From positions 1-14,787 of the forward strand of contig CAZYGG010000081.1 in NCBI GenBank assembly GCA_964647585.1: a stretch of DNA of 14,787 nt, in the 5' to 3' direction. This document shows, piece by piece, positions 13,638 through 14,787 of this stretch (the first letter of the stretch is position 1; each line of letters begins with the position of its first letter). Both the position numbers and the translations under genes were made by a program. This stretch comes from CAJINA01 sp964647585. Its GTDB lineage: Bacteria > Desulfobacterota > Desulfobacteria > Desulfobacterales > CAJINA01. The notes below the pieces were generated by a model. That model ran no database searches. It had not been told where the DNA came from and saw only the letters and a program-made list of their open reading frames with translations.

Positions 13638-14787
13638 ATGGCCACCAAAAAACTCAGCCCGCTTCAACACCACATGGCAGAATTAAAAAAGGGCAACCGC
13701 CGGTTTGAAAATGCCTTCCGGGGGGTTACCCGCATGATCCTGGAAAATGAAATTGACAAGGTCGTGGTAAATGGAAAAACAACCTATGATTTCAGAATTT
13801 TCCGCACAGGCAAGAAACATATCATCGGCATGTATGATGAACTCAACAGCTTCGTTTCTTATGTGAAAGATGCTGCCGAGGGAGGCTCTTCCAAGGAGAT
13901 GGCTTATGTCCTCGTAGGCGAACCGGGCAACGGCAAGACCTTCTTTGTCGAATACCTCTGTACGAAATACAGGGAATTTTTAAGCCGGGACACAAATCGC
14001 AAATACACCTTCCGCTTTACCGGCCTTGACAAGCTCGGCAATTACGGTCGCATTGCCACCGTTGAATCGCAGACCTTTGAGGACCCGGCAATTCTCGCTA
14101 TGAATCTTTTCGAAACAACGGATCAAAATCGGGCTTGCCTTGAAAAACAGTTCGGATTCACAGACAAGGCGATCGATGTTCTATATGAAAATTACCGTCC
14201 CCTGGGGGCCTGCAGTGGTTATATTCTCAACGACCTGATCGCCCATACGAACGGCAACCTGAATAAGTTGTTGGATTTTATTGAAATCGTGCCGGTCCCC
14301 CTTACTGAGAGCCTCGGCACGGTTACCGGCAAGTACCCGGCGAAAGACAAGATTACCTCTTCTGCCGTTGACCTTTTGGGAGAAGAGTCCATCCAACGGC
14401 TGCTGCACATTACCGACACGAACAACCCTTACCGGTTTGACCTGCGCCGGGGCGCCCTTGCCCGGGTGGCCGGAGGCGGCATTCATTTCAGCGACGAAAT
14501 TTATAAAAACAAGAAGGACCTGGTCCAGGTGTACCTGGGCGTCATTCAAAATCGAACGGTTGAAATTGACGGGTTCAAATGGCCGATTGACACCCTGATT
14601 ATTGCCACCAGCAACAACTCGGAATTTAACCGTTTCGTCGCCGAAAAAGAAGAGGCCCCGATAGTGGACCGGTGCCGGCTTAGCTATGTCTCGCACAACA
14701 CCAATTACAAGCTGCAGACCGAGCTGACCGAATACGCCATCGGCAATGAATCCAAAACCACCCTTGACAATGAAAACCTGCACCAGG
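13638..14787 (+). CDS. prkA: PrkA-like AAA+ serine protein kinase, N-terminal part
   Basis: The frame runs open from the ATG at 13638 off the window edge, giving 383 residues of what is probably a protein of about 650-700. GGGGGA (13627-13632) lies 5 bases before the ATG. The layout matches the PrkA AAA domain: 'IIGMYDELNSFVSYVKDAA' (62-80), Walker A 'GEPGNGKT' (94-101), a 'VEIVPVPLTESLG'-like segment read as 'IEIVPVPLTESLGT' (216-229), the Walker-B-like 'GIHFSDE' (281-287), sensor 'IIATSNNSEF' (321-330) and 'DRCR' (344-347). In other bacteria PrkA is an AAA+ protein reported as a serine kinase, often encoded with YeaH (DUF444) and YcgB/SpoVR in stress-response operons. Whether those partners follow cannot be seen. 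The Walker A form differs from the GPxxGGKS of Bacillus PrkA, so it may be a divergent branch. Confidence 0.85.
   Translation, partial: MATKKLSPLQHHMAELKKGNRRFENAFRGVTRMILENEIDKVVVNGKTTYDFRIFRTGKKHIIGMYDELNSFVSYVKDAAEGGSSKEMAYVLVGEPGNGKTFFVEYLCTKYREFLSRDTNRKYTFRFTGLDKLGNYGRIATVESQTFEDPAILAMNLFETTDQNRACLEKQFGFTDKAIDVLYENYRPLGACSGYILNDLIAHTNGNLNKLLDFIEIVPVPLTESLGTVTGKYPAKDKITSSAVDLLGEESIQRLLHITDTNNPYRFDLRRGALARVAGGGIHFSDEIYKNKKDLVQVYLGVIQNRTVEIDGFKWPIDTLIIATSNNSEFNRFVAEKEEAPIVDRCRLSYVSHNTNYKLQTELTEYAIGNESKTTLDNENLHQ

Noticed and set aside
14181..14783. 200-codon minus-strand open frame at the right edge
   Set aside because: The plus strand here encodes the PrkA-like sensor and Walker B regions; the antisense frame has no support.

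Overview
The window is about 14.8 kb of moderately GC-rich bacterial DNA, roughly mid-50s percent GC by eye. It reads like the chromosome of an anaerobic, fatty-acid-using bacterium, most likely a Desulfobacterota (deltaproteobacterial) sulfate reducer or relative. The reasons are a tungsten-type aldehyde:ferredoxin oxidoreductase, a FadN/FadA beta-oxidation pair, a PrkA-type AAA+ protein, a DUF1848/Dus pair and short palindromic intergenic repeats, all on one stretch. The taxonomic call is an inference. No tRNA, rRNA, CRISPR array or complete insertion sequence was seen.

Layout. (1) 89-2340: a predicted lipoprotein (+) and a response regulator fused to a class III adenylate cyclase (-) converge. 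Their 3' ends are separated only by a 295-bp MITE-like element with terminal inverted repeats and TA target duplication. (2) 2341-2672: intergenic DNA with a 90-bp palindromic repeat. (3) 2673-4959 (-): a three-gene run of a small unknown protein, a DUF1848 protein with a C-terminal radical-SAM-like cysteine cluster, and tRNA-dihydrouridine synthase. The last two overlap by ATGA. (4) 5124-5873 (+): a metallo-beta-lactamase (MBL)-fold hydrolase transcribed divergently from that run. (5) 6086-9845 (+): a strong beta-oxidation operon. It has a sigma70-like promoter overlapped by a 20-bp palindrome that closely fits the TetR-type FadR operator known from Bacillus, then fadN (3-hydroxyacyl-CoA dehydrogenase/enoyl-CoA hydratase), fadA (thiolase) and a clear intrinsic terminator. 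(6) 9862-10692 (+): a second MBL-fold hydrolase. (7) 10724-13158 (-): aldehyde:ferredoxin oxidoreductase, an intrinsic terminator, then a 204-residue protein that may contain a MoaD/ThiS-like beta-grasp segment. (8) 13159-13637: a divergent intergenic region with a possible coding remnant. (9) 13638 to the window end (+): the first 383 residues of a PrkA-like AAA+ protein, cut by the window edge.

How it fits together. fadN and fadA supply hydration, the second oxidation and thiolysis of beta-oxidation. The operator suggests de-repression by long-chain acyl-CoA. The aldehyde oxidoreductase could link aldehyde/acid interconversion to ferredoxin and has a tightly linked small partner separated by an attenuating terminator. 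The points most worth a second look are the MITE sitting exactly in a shared CTAG stop-codon junction, the FadR-like box, the oxidoreductase partner, and the DUF1848-Dus coupling.
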